Shown: positions 26,022 to 34,127 of the stretch, piece by piece | How positions within the stretch are numbered: the first letter of the stretch is position 1 | How the letters are laid out: each line of letters starts with the position of its first letter | NCBI GenBank assembly: GCA_947166625.1 | Contig: CAMVEX010000009.1 | Location: 1-64,000 of the forward strand | Source: an uncultured Clostridia bacterium | Lineage (GTDB): Bacteria > Bacillota > Clostridia > Oscillospirales > Acutalibacteraceae | Length of the DNA: 64,000 nucleotides | Direction of reading: 5' to 3' | Made by a program: the position numbers and the translations under genes | Notes under the pieces: generated by a model | Database searches by the model: none | The model's input: the letters and a program-made list of their open reading frames with translations, nothing else | What the model was told of the DNA's origin: nothing

Positions 26022-27386
26022 TCAGCTTTTGATTTTCTTTACCCAGTTGAGGCTTTTTGCCTTGAAATAGGCGACGGGGCATTTTAATACCTGATCCGCT
26101 TTAAGGCAGGCGAAGGTCACAACGACCGGGAATTTGAAAACGAATGCGCTCAATGCCGAAACGGGCAATACGATAAACCACATAAAGAGAATATCGTTTC
26201 TCAAAACGAACGAAGTCTCTCCTCCGCCCGAAACTATTCCGCAGAGTGTCGGAGCTTCGTATGAAGTGCCGATTATCGTCACGGCGAGCACCGCTGTAAA
26301 CAGGTTTGTGTAATGGACGGTTTCTGCCGTCGCATCATAAAAGCCTATGATCAGATTTTTGCAAATTATGAGTATGATGCTTGAAATGATGCCGATAACA
26401 ATAAATCTTATCTGAAGTCCGTTGCTTCTCTTTTTTATCGTTTCCATTGAGGAATCTTCGCCGATCGTTTTTGCTGTCAGCACACACGCCGCGTTACTGC
26501 TCGCGTATGTAAAAATCGTCGCGACCTGAAACAGAGTAGTCACTATGCTGTTTGCGGCGATCGCGCTTTCTACAAGCCTGCCGATTATGGCACCCTGTAT
26601 ATTCATCGCTATTCCCCAAGAGACCGAGCTCGCGAGCAGCGGGACGCCCGTCTTGAAATATGCCACGAACATTTCTTTTCCTGCGTTAAACAGCTCCGGT
26701 ATTTTCATTTTCAGCTTTTTGTCGCCGAATAATGTGTAGATCAATACCACGGCGAATTCGACAAGCCTCGATATGAAAGTTGCCAGAGCGGCGCCCCTTA
26801 TTCCGAGAGCGGGCAGCCCGAATTTGCCGAATATAAGGGCGTAGTTGAGCAGGATGTTTATTCCGAATGAAGAGAGTGAAACATAAAATCCGATGTTGAC
26901 CGTTTCAACGCTTCTGAGGATCGCGAGAAGTATCTGAGTCGCTCCGTAAAGGAGGTATGTGTATTTAATTATCGCGAGGTATTCGACCGCCTGCGCCGCG
27001 ACTGCGGGCTTATCCGTATAGAGAGCGATCAGCTTTTCGGGCATTACCGCCGAAAGAGTAAAGAGGACCGCCGAAAAAGCGAGCGCCAGAATATTCGCGA
27101 CAGCAGATGCTTTTTTGACCGATTCAATATTTCTTTCGCCCCACGCTCTTGAAGAAATCACTGTCATCCCGTTTGCAACGCCCGTCACGCACATCATAAG
27201 CAGATATTGTATATTGTTGCAGATGCCCACTCCGCTCAGAGCGGTCTCGTTATATGCGCCGACCATTACGGAATCCGCAAGATTAACTCCGTAAACTATC
27301 AGATTCTGAAGCGCTACCGTGACGGTCATCGCGAGGAACGCTTTATAAAAATCTTTATCCGTCATTCTTTTTTCATCTGTTTTCAT
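26022..27386 (-). CDS. MATE family efflux transporter
   Basis: The 454-residue membrane protein has about twelve hydrophobic segments and the MATE N-terminal pattern 'LIVYGVNLADSVMVGAYNETALSGVG'. MATE proteins export drugs or metabolites using Na+ or H+ gradients. The substrate is not predictable. The gene has its own consensus promoter, divergent from the deacetylase gene, and its 3' end lies against the 310-bp repeat element, which probably supplies the terminator. Confidence 0.93.
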   Translation of the reverse strand: MKTDEKRMTDKDFYKAFLAMTVTVALQNLIVYGVNLADSVMVGAYNETALSGVGICNNIQYLLMMCVTGVANGMTVISSRAWGERNIESVKKASAVANILALAFSAVLFTLSAVMPEKLIALYTDKPAVAAQAVEYLAIIKYTYLLYGATQILLAILRSVETVNIGFYVSLSSFGINILLNYALIFGKFGLPALGIRGAALATFISRLVEFAVVLIYTLFGDKKLKMKIPELFNAGKEMFVAYFKTGVPLLASSVSWGIAMNIQGAIIGRLVESAIAANSIVTTLFQVATIFTYASSNAACVLTAKTIGEDSSMETIKKRSNGLQIRFIVIGIISSIILIICKNLIIGFYDATAETVHYTNLFTAVLAVTIIGTSYEAPTLCGIVSGGGETSFVLRNDILFMWFIVLPVSALSAFVFKFPVVVTFACLKADQVLKCPVAYFKAKSLNWVKKIKS

Positions 27387-27412
27387 ATCTCTCTCCCTGC
27401 TTTTGTTAGTGA

Positions 27413-27441
27413 ATTATATCACCGTGAATATCCGTTTTCAA
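27413..27441 (-). promoter_or_regulatory. Promoter of the MATE gene
   Basis: TTGAAA and TATAAT are spaced by 17 bases on the minus strand, 27 bases before the ATG. Confidence 0.75.
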
Positions 27442-27444
27442 CTC

Positions 27445-27474
27445 TTGATTTATGATTATTTTGTGTGATATTAT
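27445..27474 (+). promoter_or_regulatory. Promoter of the polysaccharide deacetylase gene
   Basis: TTGATT and TATTAT are spaced by 18 bases, directly back-to-back with the MATE promoter. Confidence 0.6.
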
Positions 27475-27492
27475 TCCGTTGAGGTGAGATTT

Positions 27493-28197
27493 ATGTTCAG
27501 AGGAAAAATGAAGGCGTTGACCTTCAGCTATGATGACGGAGTAACGCAGGACAGAAAGCTTGTTAAACTTCTTGATAAATACGGATTAAAAGCAACCTTC
27601 AATCTCAATTCCGATCTGCTCGGCACCGATTCGCATCTCATCATCAATGATATTACCGTTTCTCATGTGAAATCCCGGCTTTGTGAGATAAGATCGATCT
27701 ATTCGGGTCACGAGATCGCCGCCCATACCCTCACTCATCCGAATCTTACTCAGTGCGACGAGGCGGAGATCATCAGGCAGGTAGAAGCAGACAGAAAAAA
27801 TCTCTCCGAAGCCGCGGGATATGATGTTGTCGGATTCGCTTATCCAGGCGGGGGAGTGAATTATAACGGCGAAGTCTCGCGGATAATTAAAGATAAAACC
27901 GCCGTGAAATACGCCCGCACCACCGTATGCACCGGCGGCTTTGATCTTCAGGATGATCTTTTTAAGTTTAAGCCCACCGTAAAGCATACGGATTTTGACA
28001 GGATGTTTGCCCTTGCCGATGAATTTATAAATATGAGACCCGATACGCCGAAACTCTTTTATATCTGGGGCCACAGCTATGAGCTCGATTTGGGCGATAA
28101 TTGGGAAAAACTCGAAGAATTCTGCAAAATTGTATCCGGCAAAGACGATATTTTCTACGGCACAAACAGTGAAATATTGTTGCAGAAAAACAAATAG
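27493..28197 (+). CDS. Polysaccharide deacetylase (NodB-like)
   Basis: The 234-residue protein has the NodB metal and catalytic motifs 'LTFSYDDGV' (Asp-Asp near residue 12) and 'HTLTHPNLT' (His-x3-His). The late 'FYIWGHSYEL' fits the strand carrying the catalytic His. Such enzymes remove N- or O-acetyl groups from glycans. There is no signal peptide, so it probably acts in the cytosol. The track begins at a GTG (27484), but that GTG is part of the GAGGTGA ribosome binding site, so the ATG at 27493 is preferred. Confidence 0.88.
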   Translation: MFRGKMKALTFSYDDGVTQDRKLVKLLDKYGLKATFNLNSDLLGTDSHLIINDITVSHVKSRLCEIRSIYSGHEIAAHTLTHPNLTQCDEAEIIRQVEADRKNLSEAAGYDVVGFAYPGGGVNYNGEVSRIIKDKTAVKYARTTVCTGGFDLQDDLFKFKPTVKHTDFDRMFALADEFINMRPDTPKLFYIWGHSYELDLGDNWEKLEEFCKIVSGKDDIFYGTNSEILLQKNK

Positions 28198-28291
28198 TTT
28201 TTACTGCTTATGCTTATGATATTTACAGCGTATTTATAATTATCAGTTTTGTTTTTTAGAAATTCACATAAATACGCTTAATTAAGAGAAA

Positions 28292-28321
28292 AACAGAGGC
28301 CGATTTTTACCGACCTCTGTT
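28292..28321 (+). terminator. Intrinsic terminator after the deacetylase
   Basis: AACAGAGG-c-CG-atttttac-CG-a-CCTCTGTT is followed by AATTTTTTTATT. The rest of the spacer 28198-28424 shows nothing else I can name. Confidence 0.8.
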
Positions 28322-28424
28322 AATTTTTTTATTACGGTGTGAATACCTTAAGCTGGCGCAATTTCTCTTATTTTCAACTGTCTGGAAACTGTAAAGCTGT
28401 TACAGGTGTGGGGATAACAATATT

Positions 28425-30875
28425 TTAATGATATTTTATTCTTGTGTTTTTAAATCTGCCGAATAATATGTCGATGATTCGTTGAATAAGCTGAGCAAGA
28501 GTTATTGTTTTTGATCCCTGAATTGTTTCCAGCTCGCTTTTAATTTCACCGCATTTTGAACAATATGTCCGGTAATATATTGTATTACCGTTGTTGTTTT
28601 CCGTGCTTTTTGTCACAAAATTGTGGCCGGTGGGGTTAATTCTGTATTGTTGCTTAATGATTTGATTGCATACTGTGCAGTGGCTGCCTTCTGTATATCC
28701 GTATTCTGTACATGTCGGCTCCGTTGCATAATCTGTTATCGGCTTATGTCCAAGTGCAGGTATTATCTCCATGTCGCTTATCATATCTCCGCAGGCAGCG
28801 CATGTATAAAATTGCGTCCCTGCTTTTGTGCAGGTTGGTTCATTTCTGATTAAAATCGGGTCATGTCCGTTTGCATATAATATTTCTTTTTGAGTATGAC
28901 CGCAATTATAACAACAGTAAACATTATATCCGCCTTGAGTGCAGGTCGGCTCTTTGTATTCTTTTACATAGTAGTCATGCCCTGTAGCCTCATATGTTTC
29001 CGTGTAAGTGTCATTACAGTGTGTACATGTGTAAATACAGTAGCCGTCCGTTGTGCAGGTGCTTGGGTAATATTCTTCCGTATAGTCATGCCCTGTAGCC
29101 TCGTATGTTTCCGTGTAAGTGTCATTACAGTGTGTACATGTGTAAATACAGTAGCCGTCCGTTGTGCAGGTGCTTGGGTAATATTCTTCCGTATAGTCAT
29201 GCCCTGTAGCCTCGTATGTTTCCGTGTAACTGTCATTACAGCGTGTACATGTGTAAATACTGTAACCGTCCGTTGTGCAGGCGCTTGGGTAATATTCTTC
29301 CGTATAGTTATGACCTAAAGCCGGATAAACAACAGGTTCCACTATATATTCAATCGGATCTGTGTCAGACCAGTAGACATATTCTGAAAAACCTGTTTCT
29401 GTGCAAGTGGGTTCCACCGAACTCGTTTCAATTGGATAATGCTTTTTTGCATCAATTATTGGTTCGTTTGATTTTGCAATTGTTATTTCACGCCACTCGT
29501 TCTCTGAGCCTAAATAATAGACATCTATAAGATATGAACATCTAACAAATGCCCCTAGATTGATACTTGTAACACTTTTGGGTATGATTATACTTGTCAG
29601 TCTGGTACAATTGTAGAATGCAGATTTTCCGATACTTGTGACACCGTTGGGTATTGTGATACTTGCCAGTCCGGTACAACCGGAGAAAGTATCTCTTGCG
29701 ATGCTTGTGACACTGTCAGGTATCGTAATACTTGTCAGTCCGGTACAACCGGAGAATGCATATTCTCCGATGCCTGTGACACTGCCGGGTATCATAATAC
29801 TTGTCAGCCCGGTACAATCGGAGAATGCATATTCTCCGATGCTTGTGACACCGCTTAGTATCGTAATACTTGTCAGTCCGGTACAACCGGAGAATGCACC
29901 CCGTCCTATGCTTGTAACACTGTCTGGTATCGTAATACTCGTCAGTCCGGTACAATCGGAGAATGCACGCTGTCCTATGCTTGTAACACTGTCTGGTATC
30001 GTAATACTTGTCAGCCCGGTACAACCGTAGAATGCACCCTGTCCTATGCTTGTAACACTGTCTGGTATCGTCATATTTGTAAGTCCGGTACAACCGGAGA
30101 ATGCATAATCCCCGATATACTTGACACTACCGTCTGTTGGAATAATACTGTTTTTACATCCGGTAATCAGTGCTTTGCCTTCCGTTGCAATCATACAATT
30201 TCCTGCGCTATGGTATTTCGGGTTGCCTGATTCAACTGTGATGTTTTCTAATCCGGTACAACCGGAGAATGCACTACTGCTTATACTTGTAACACTGCTA
30301 GGAATCGTAATACTTGTCAGTCCGGTACAACCGTAGAATGCATATTCTCCTATACTTGTGACACTTTCGTGTATCGTGATACTTGTGAGTTCGGTATGAT
30401 CGGAGAATGCACGATTACCGATATTCTTGACGCTACCATCTGTTGGAATGATGCTGTTTTTACATCCGGTAATCAGTATTTTGTCTTCCGTCGCAATCAG
30501 ACAGTTTCCTGCACTATGGTATATAGGATTACCTGCTTCAACTGTGATGTTTTCTAATCCGGTACAACCGGAGAATGCACACTGTCCTATGCTTGTAACA
30601 CTGTCGGGTATCGTAATACTTGTCAGCCCGGTACAATTGGAGAATGCACACTGTCCTATGCTTGTAATCGGTTCACCGTAAATCTCAGACGGAATTTCCA
30701 ATGCACCGGTTGCAGAATTTGTGTAACCAACTACGGTGACATAATTATCGGAAACTTCATACTTCAAGACGCCGTCGCTTATTGCTCTAATAGCAAAACA
30801 AGTTACATATGTTGTAATGACAATAAAGACAATTACTATAATACCGATCACTCTTTTTGCTAATCTCAGTTTCAT
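28425..30875 (-). CDS. BspA-like leucine-rich repeat surface protein with Cys-rich tandem repeats
   Basis: The 816-residue protein begins with a signal anchor ('[16 protein letters not shown]'). About fourteen LRR_5/BspA repeats of 23 residues follow ('[23 protein letters not shown]') up to about residue 460, interrupted twice by a 'GNPxYHSAGNC' insert. Then come six or so Cys-pair repeats of about 37 residues ('[22 protein letters not shown]'), three of them almost identical. Such proteins are exposed on the surface and bind host or matrix ligands; that role is inferred from the family. No LPXTG anchor is seen, so retention would depend on the N-terminal membrane segment. Confidence 0.9.
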   Translation of the reverse strand: MKLRLAKRVIGIIVIVFIVITTYVTCFAIRAISDGVLKYEVSDNYVTVVGYTNSATGALEIPSEIYGEPITSIGQCAFSNCTGLTSITIPDSVTSIGQCAFSGCTGLENITVEAGNPIYHSAGNCLIATEDKILITGCKNSIIPTDGSVKNIGNRAFSDHTELTSITIHESVTSIGEYAFYGCTGLTSITIPSSVTSISSSAFSGCTGLENITVESGNPKYHSAGNCMIATEGKALITGCKNSIIPTDGSVKYIGDYAFSGCTGLTNMTIPDSVTSIGQGAFYGCTGLTSITIPDSVTSIGQRAFSDCTGLTSITIPDSVTSIGRGAFSGCTGLTSITILSGVTSIGEYAFSDCTGLTSIMIPGSVTGIGEYAFSGCTGLTSITIPDSVTSIARDTFSGCTGLASITIPNGVTSIGKSAFYNCTRLTSIIIPKSVTSINLGAFVRCSYLIDVYYLGSENEWREITIAKSNEPIIDAKKHYPIETSSVEPTCTETGFSEYVYWSDTDPIEYIVEPVVYPALGHNYTEEYYPSACTTDGYSIYTCTRCNDSYTETYEATGHDYTEEYYPSTCTTDGYCIYTCTHCNDTYTETYEATGHDYTEEYYPSTCTTDGYCIYTCTHCNDTYTETYEATGHDYYVKEYKEPTCTQGGYNVYCCYNCGHTQKEILYANGHDPILIRNEPTCTKAGTQFYTCAACGDMISDMEIIPALGHKPITDYATEPTCTEYGYTEGSHCTVCNQIIKQQYRINPTGHNFVTKSTENNNGNTIYYRTYCSKCGEIKSELETIQGSKTITLAQLIQRIIDILFGRFKNTRIKYH
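28964..29330. repeat. Near-identical 111-bp tandem repeats in the LRR gene
   Basis: The stretch CCTGTAGCCTCGTATGTTTC recurs with a period of 111 bases, and adjacent copies differ at only a few positions. It encodes the 37-residue Cys-rich units. Low divergence implies recent duplication or gene conversion, so copy number may vary between strains. Confidence 0.85.
29560..30680. repeat. 69-bp coding repeats of the LRR domain
   Basis: Units containing 'CTTGTCAGTCCGGTACAACCGGAGAATGC' (split here only for description) recur about every 69 bases with modest variation. The out-of-frame ORFs of the track in this interval are shadows of these repeats. Confidence 0.85.
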
Positions 30876-30981
30876 ATCAAATGCCCCTTTTTTGGTTGTT
30901 TTCTATGTTATTATTCATTAGTAGCTATAATTATGCATTGTCCATTTGAAGTTTTGTTAACAAATGATATTATGATGAAAA

Positions 30982-31365
30982 TTATTGAATCCCTCTGCCT
31001 TTTAGATTCAAAGTAAATTCATGTTTAGCAAAAAATTCAGGAAGATAGCCATTACCAAGACAGTCAGGAACCGCTTGTTGTAAATACTTATTACATTCTT
31101 TTTCAAATTCACAAGTTTTATGCGGAAAAAATTCTGATAAAACTTTCAAGCCATAATTATTTGTATATTTACAACATGGGTTTATAAGAATTAAGTTTAT
31201 TGACTTTGACATATCCCACGCAGTTGAATCATATCTTTCATTAAGGGTTATTGCATTTGAGAGAATGATTGCATTCACCTTGTCATATGCATCACGCATC
31301 AGCGGTTTTCCGTTATTTCTGAACTGACTAACATCAGAGTGTTTGTTAAAAACCCGAATCTTCAT
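30982..31365 (-). pseudogene. 3' half of a split nuclease-like gene
   Basis: This 127-residue frame overlaps the upstream ORF by 20 bases and has no clear ribosome binding site before its ATG. Dropping one T from the TTTTT run at about 31347-31351 joins the two frames as 'NEDSGFNKHSDVSQF', giving a product of about 336 residues. I therefore read it as the C-terminal half of one gene, frameshifted either in the cell or in the assembly. The sequence is AT-rich compared with the neighbours. I do not recognise this half. Confidence 0.55.
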
Positions 31366-31993
31366 TCATAATATAATCCCAGTAATGAATCATTTCTAAA
31401 GAAGTTGTTGAAATCAACAATAAATTGCAAATTGTTTTTGAAGGATCACAAAATTTTTCCTGTGCATTCAATAAACAATCTTTAATTTTGTTATCGGACA
31501 TTTCCTTATGAACAACATCTCCCATTTCTAAAACAGATGCTGATTCCCTCAATTGTTCGACAAAAGCATTCATTGCTGCACAGTTTTCACTTTTATCACC
31601 CGATCTATATGCGAAACTTCCAAACATTTTATCTTTATTGTTTTCCTCATATTTAGGTGATTTAACTTCAAAATTATAGGTAATCCCGCTATAATCTAGG
31701 GAGACATCAACGTTTTTGTTATTTGAGTAATTAACATTTTTTTCTGGAATAAATGCTTTTCTTGTAGATGATAGACAAAAATAAAGCATCAATTCAGCAA
31801 TAGCTTCATTATACTTGAATTTATCAAATTTTGAATTGTCACACAGAAGGTTTTTAATCTTTTCTTCTTTGACAGAATTAATATCTAATAACAATAGTTC
31901 TAATTTTTCTCTATATTCCACATTAGAGCAATTTCTCAGTGGGTTATCAATATTTAATGAATCGATTATTCTTTTAACTGTACATTTTTCCAT
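31346..31993 (-). CDS. Putative PD-(D/E)XK nuclease-like protein, N-terminal part
   Basis: The 215-residue frame contains 'NEAIAELMLYFCL' followed by 'NKNVDVSLDYSGITYNFEVKSPK'. A helix with Glu, then Asp, about ten residues and Glu-x-Lys is the spacing of the PD-(D/E)XK nuclease core. No specific family is recognised, so this is a motif-level inference. It could be a restriction-like or defence nuclease. The stop comes right after a T run, and the frame continues in the next ORF. Low GC and its place between a recombinase remnant and a repeat-rich surface gene suggest acquired DNA. Confidence 0.45.
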   Translation of the reverse strand: MEKCTVKRIIDSLNIDNPLRNCSNVEYREKLELLLLDINSVKEEKIKNLLCDNSKFDKFKYNEAIAELMLYFCLSSTRKAFIPEKNVNYSNNKNVDVSLDYSGITYNFEVKSPKYEENNKDKMFGSFAYRSGDKSENCAAMNAFVEQLRESASVLEMGDVVHKEMSDNKIKDCLLNAQEKFCDPSKTICNLLLISTTSLEMIHYWDYIMNEDSGF

Positions 31994-32292
31994 TAGACAA
32001 TAATCCCTCTCAATTTGTAGTTTGATATATTTGTTATGTAATTAAAGACAAAAAAGAAACAGGGTGCAACCTGCATTAGTAAAGACAATCACTGGTATCA
32101 AAAAAGTGAACTTTTTGATACCGGTCTCAAGTTTCCCTATATAGTCTCCTGGTCTGCCACTTTCATGATATAACAGCTAAAAATACACCAAAAGTATTGA
32201 TTTGATTAGTCAAATATAGTATAAAAAACAGGAATGTTAACTGTCAAAAAGTTCACATTGTGACAGTATTTATGACGGTATAATATATTATT
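31994..32292. other. AT-rich spacer with two inverted-repeat signals
   Basis: No gene is visible. The hairpin GGTATCAAAAA-agtgaac-TTTTTGATACC lies at 32094-32122 and looks terminator-like. The sequence GTGAACTTTTTGA (32106-32118) recurs inverted as TCAAAAAGTTCAC at 32244-32256, 13 of 13 bases. These sites flank the end of the recombinase remnant and could be old recombination sites. Confidence 0.5.
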
Positions 32293-32526
32293 TTATTTAT
32301 TCATAAGCCTGTATTCTCTCAGCCTTCTGTAAAAAGTAGCTTCCGATATACTGCACCGCTGTAAGATTTCTTGCAGCGTGATTTGTTTTTTATCCCACTT
32401 TTTGATGAGAGAGGGGAAATCCGCCGGCAACTGCTTTTCCGGTCTCCCGAACTTTACACCCTTCAGCTTCGCCGCCGCTATGCCCTGAGCTTGCCGCTTT
32501 TTGATAAGTCGTTTCTCCTTCAGCTG
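32293..32526 (-). pseudogene. C-terminal fragment of a serine recombinase (resolvase)
   Basis: The minus-strand frame encodes 'KEKRLIKKRQAQGIAAAKLK', then 'GVKFGRP' and a C-terminal helix-turn-helix ('ITLQEILQRCSISEATFYRR'), ending in a TAA at 32293. This is the tail of a resolvase/invertase-type serine recombinase: the end of the E-helix and the DNA-binding HTH. The catalytic N-terminal domain with its Ser is absent, so it is a dead remnant. The ORF track covers this only in another frame. Confidence 0.8.
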
Positions 32527-32606
32527 CAGATGATAATGAATTTGCCGGAACAGTCCCCAAAATCATTATGACACAGACAATAATAGACATTACTCTTTTT
32601 TTTCAT
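32527..32606 (-). pseudogene. 5' remnant of a secreted-protein gene fused to the recombinase fragment
   Basis: GGAGGG precedes an ATG at 32606. Read directly, ATG-A8-GAG stops after 28 codons. With one A fewer in the run it encodes 'MKKRVMSIIVCVIMILGTVP' and 'ANSLSSAAEG', a classic signal peptide with an Ala-rich cleavage site. After that the DNA runs into the recombinase tail in a different frame. It is the start of an exported protein whose body was replaced, and it carries a full regulatory leader upstream. Confidence 0.65.
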
Positions 32607-32632
32607 AAAAATTACCCTCCATAAAATAAAAA

Positions 32633-32656
32633 GTGCGCAGCCCGTGAGCTACGCAC
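32633..32656 (-). terminator. Leader terminator (attenuator) before the secreted-protein start
   Basis: The transcript reads GTGCGTAGC-tcacgg-GCTGCGCAC-TTTTTATTTT, ending 12 bases before the GGAGGG ribosome binding site. An alternative pairing, GAGCTATG with CGTAGCTC, uses the same 5' strand and would prevent the terminator, as in an attenuator. Confidence 0.7.
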
Positions 32657-32791
32657 GAAAAACGCATAGCTCCGATTGCTGCCACGCAACTTCTGAATAC
32701 TTAGCAATGAGTATATCAAAACAGGAGCATGCATTTTTACCGAGATAAAAACACAGACTCATTGCTAAAAATATTCAGTTACGTGGCAATC
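32657..32791 (-). promoter_or_regulatory. Candidate structured RNA leader with long imperfect hairpin
   Basis: Arms at 32674-32712 and 32757-32791 form a long interrupted stem (GATTGCC.ACG..ACT.GAATA...TTAGCAATGAGT against its complement). Inside is the small hairpin TTTTTA-tctcgg-TAAAAA and the apical sequence TGCATGCTCCTG. Downstream comes CGGAGCTATGCG, able to pair as an antiterminator. The order promoter, structured domain, antiterminator/terminator, ribosome binding site is that of a riboswitch. I cannot match it to any class I know. A MITE at this position is the alternative. Confidence 0.5.
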
Positions 32792-32793
32792 AC

Positions 32794-32823
32794 AGTATAT
32801 CATACTTGTAATACAAATATCAA
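32794..32823 (-). promoter_or_regulatory. Promoter of the structured leader
   Basis: TTGATA and TATACT are 18 bases apart on the minus strand, placing the start of transcription at the beginning of the long hairpin. Confidence 0.6.
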
Positions 32824-32904
32824 GGTAGAATTATCATGAATATTCATTTTTGTTTTCGATACCCAAATCCCAAAAAGCCGGTTGGTTATAATCCAAAACA
32901 AATA

Positions 32905-32935
32905 CCCCGACCGAAGCGTTAAGCCTCAGTCGGGG
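32905..32935 (-). terminator. Terminator of the UPF0340/ECF operon
   Basis: The stem CCCCGACcGAaGC / GCcTCaGTCGGGG with a short GTTAA loop lies 33 bases after the UPF0340 stop and is followed on the minus strand by TATTTGTTTTGG. Confidence 0.75.
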
Positions 32936-32967
32936 CAGTGAATATATATAGTTATTACTTACAATGT

Positions 32968-33501
32968 TTATTCATATTTTGTTCTTTCGCCGCCGATATA
33001 TTTCGGCCTTGTCCTTGCGGCGGTGAGCTTCGCTTTTCCGATAAAATCATTTTTGAGCCTGACGGGTACGGCCACTCTTTTCAGGTGCATTCCGATAAGC
33101 GTTTCGCCTATATCTATCCCGGCGTCAGCCTGTATCTCTTCAACGGTTACGGGATTTTTAAGGTTTTGATAAGTGACAGTAGCGAATGATCCGCCCGCGT
33201 GAGGGTGAGGCACTGCGCAGACCCGCTCCCAGCCGTGTCTTTCGGCGTTTTCGGCTTCCGTAATGATTGCTCTGTTCAGATGTTCGCAGCATTGAGCCGC
33301 GATAAATATTCCTTTTTCATCGGTTATCTCCGATATGCCTCTGTATATTTCAAGGGCGGTTTCAGGGCTCCTCACAGTGCCGATTTTGCCGCCGAGCACC
33401 TCGCTCGTCGAGCAGCCTATCACAAGCGTATCTCCCGCTTTGAGCCCCGCGGCCTCAATAAGCTCCGACGCCGCTTCCTTAGCCTGTTCGTAAATACTCA
33501 T
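32968..33501 (-). CDS. UPF0340 (TIGR01440, YwlG-like) protein
   Basis: The 177-residue protein has the family start 'EAASELIEAAGLKAGDTLVIGCSTSEVLGG' (conserved but of unknown function) and the segment 'FIAAQCCEHLNRAIITE'. This group is found across Firmicutes and has no assigned role that I know. It follows the ECF S component gene by two bases, so it is co-expressed with a vitamin transporter subunit. The start has a suitable AAAGGAGAA upstream. Confidence 0.9.
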   Translation of the reverse strand: MSIYEQAKEAASELIEAAGLKAGDTLVIGCSTSEVLGGKIGTVRSPETALEIYRGISEITDEKGIFIAAQCCEHLNRAIITEAENAERHGWERVCAVPHPHAGGSFATVTYQNLKNPVTVEEIQADAGIDIGETLIGMHLKRVAVPVRLKNDFIGKAKLTAARTRPKYIGGERTKYE

Positions 33502-33503
33502 TT

Positions 33504-34025
33504 TTATTCTCCTTTACCGCTCAAAATTCTTTTCAGCTTTTCGCTTTTGTAAATCGCCGAATACAGCAGGTATGATGCAATCATCCCCGCCGCCCCCTGA
33601 ATCAGGTTCATAGGTATTTCGGCAAATGCCGCCCTGCCGTATCTCAATATGACTGATTCATATAAAAGATAGCCGCCCGTCATTATGATTTCCGCAGGCA
33701 AGGCTCCCAGAATGATGCCGTGTCTCGATTTGAATTTACGGGTGATAATCCCCGCGGTCAACGCCATTAAAGCTTTGATCATCAATGTTGCCGGTGCATA
33801 AGCCGTATATCCGAATATTATATCGCTCAGCGCGGAGCCGAATCCGCCCGCAAGCGCGCCGCAAAGCGGACCGAGAAATACTCCGGCAAGTATTACGAAG
33901 CAGTCCCCGAGATTTACATAACCGTGCGTCGCAGGCACGGGGACCTGCACCGTGACGGTAGCTGCGCAAATCAGCGCGGCAAATAGCGCCGTGTTGGCGA
34001 TTTTTAATGTTTTTGTTCTTTTCAT
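33504..34025 (-). CDS. ECF transporter S component (ThiW/HmpT/PdxU-like)
   Basis: The 173-residue protein has about six membrane segments and the S-component opening 'KIANTALFAALICAATVTVQVPVP' with 'GYVNLGDCFVILAGVFLGPLCGALAGGFGSALSDI'. S components bind a vitamin and work with a shared EcfAAT energy module, which is not in this window. The divergent MocR-type regulator, itself a pyridoxal-phosphate protein, suggests a vitamin B6 compound or hydroxymethylpyrimidine as substrate; that is inference. Confidence 0.85.
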   Translation of the reverse strand: MKRTKTLKIANTALFAALICAATVTVQVPVPATHGYVNLGDCFVILAGVFLGPLCGALAGGFGSALSDIIFGYTAYAPATLMIKALMALTAGIITRKFKSRHGIILGALPAEIIMTGGYLLYESVILRYGRAAFAEIPMNLIQGAAGMIASYLLYSAIYKSEKLKRILSGKGE

Positions 34026-34072
34026 TTTTATATTCCTCTTGATTTATCTGCGGTGAGATATTATAATAAATT

Positions 34073-34116
34073 TGGCATTAAATCAATGGCCATTTCTTGA
34101 ATATAATATAATGCCA
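34073..34116. promoter_or_regulatory. Dyad in the divergent ECF/MocR promoter region
   Basis: TGGCATTA (34073-34080) is repeated inverted as TAATGCCA (34109-34116), with the small palindrome TGGCCA between them. TATAAT boxes for both directions lie in or next to the arms. This is a plausible operator for the MocR protein. Confidence 0.5.
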
Positions 34117-34127
34117 GATGAGGGCTT

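Noticed and set aside
28964-30660. Regular repeats that could suggest a CRISPR array
   Set aside because: The units are coding repeats of 69 and 111 bases without unique spacers and lie inside one long LRR protein frame.
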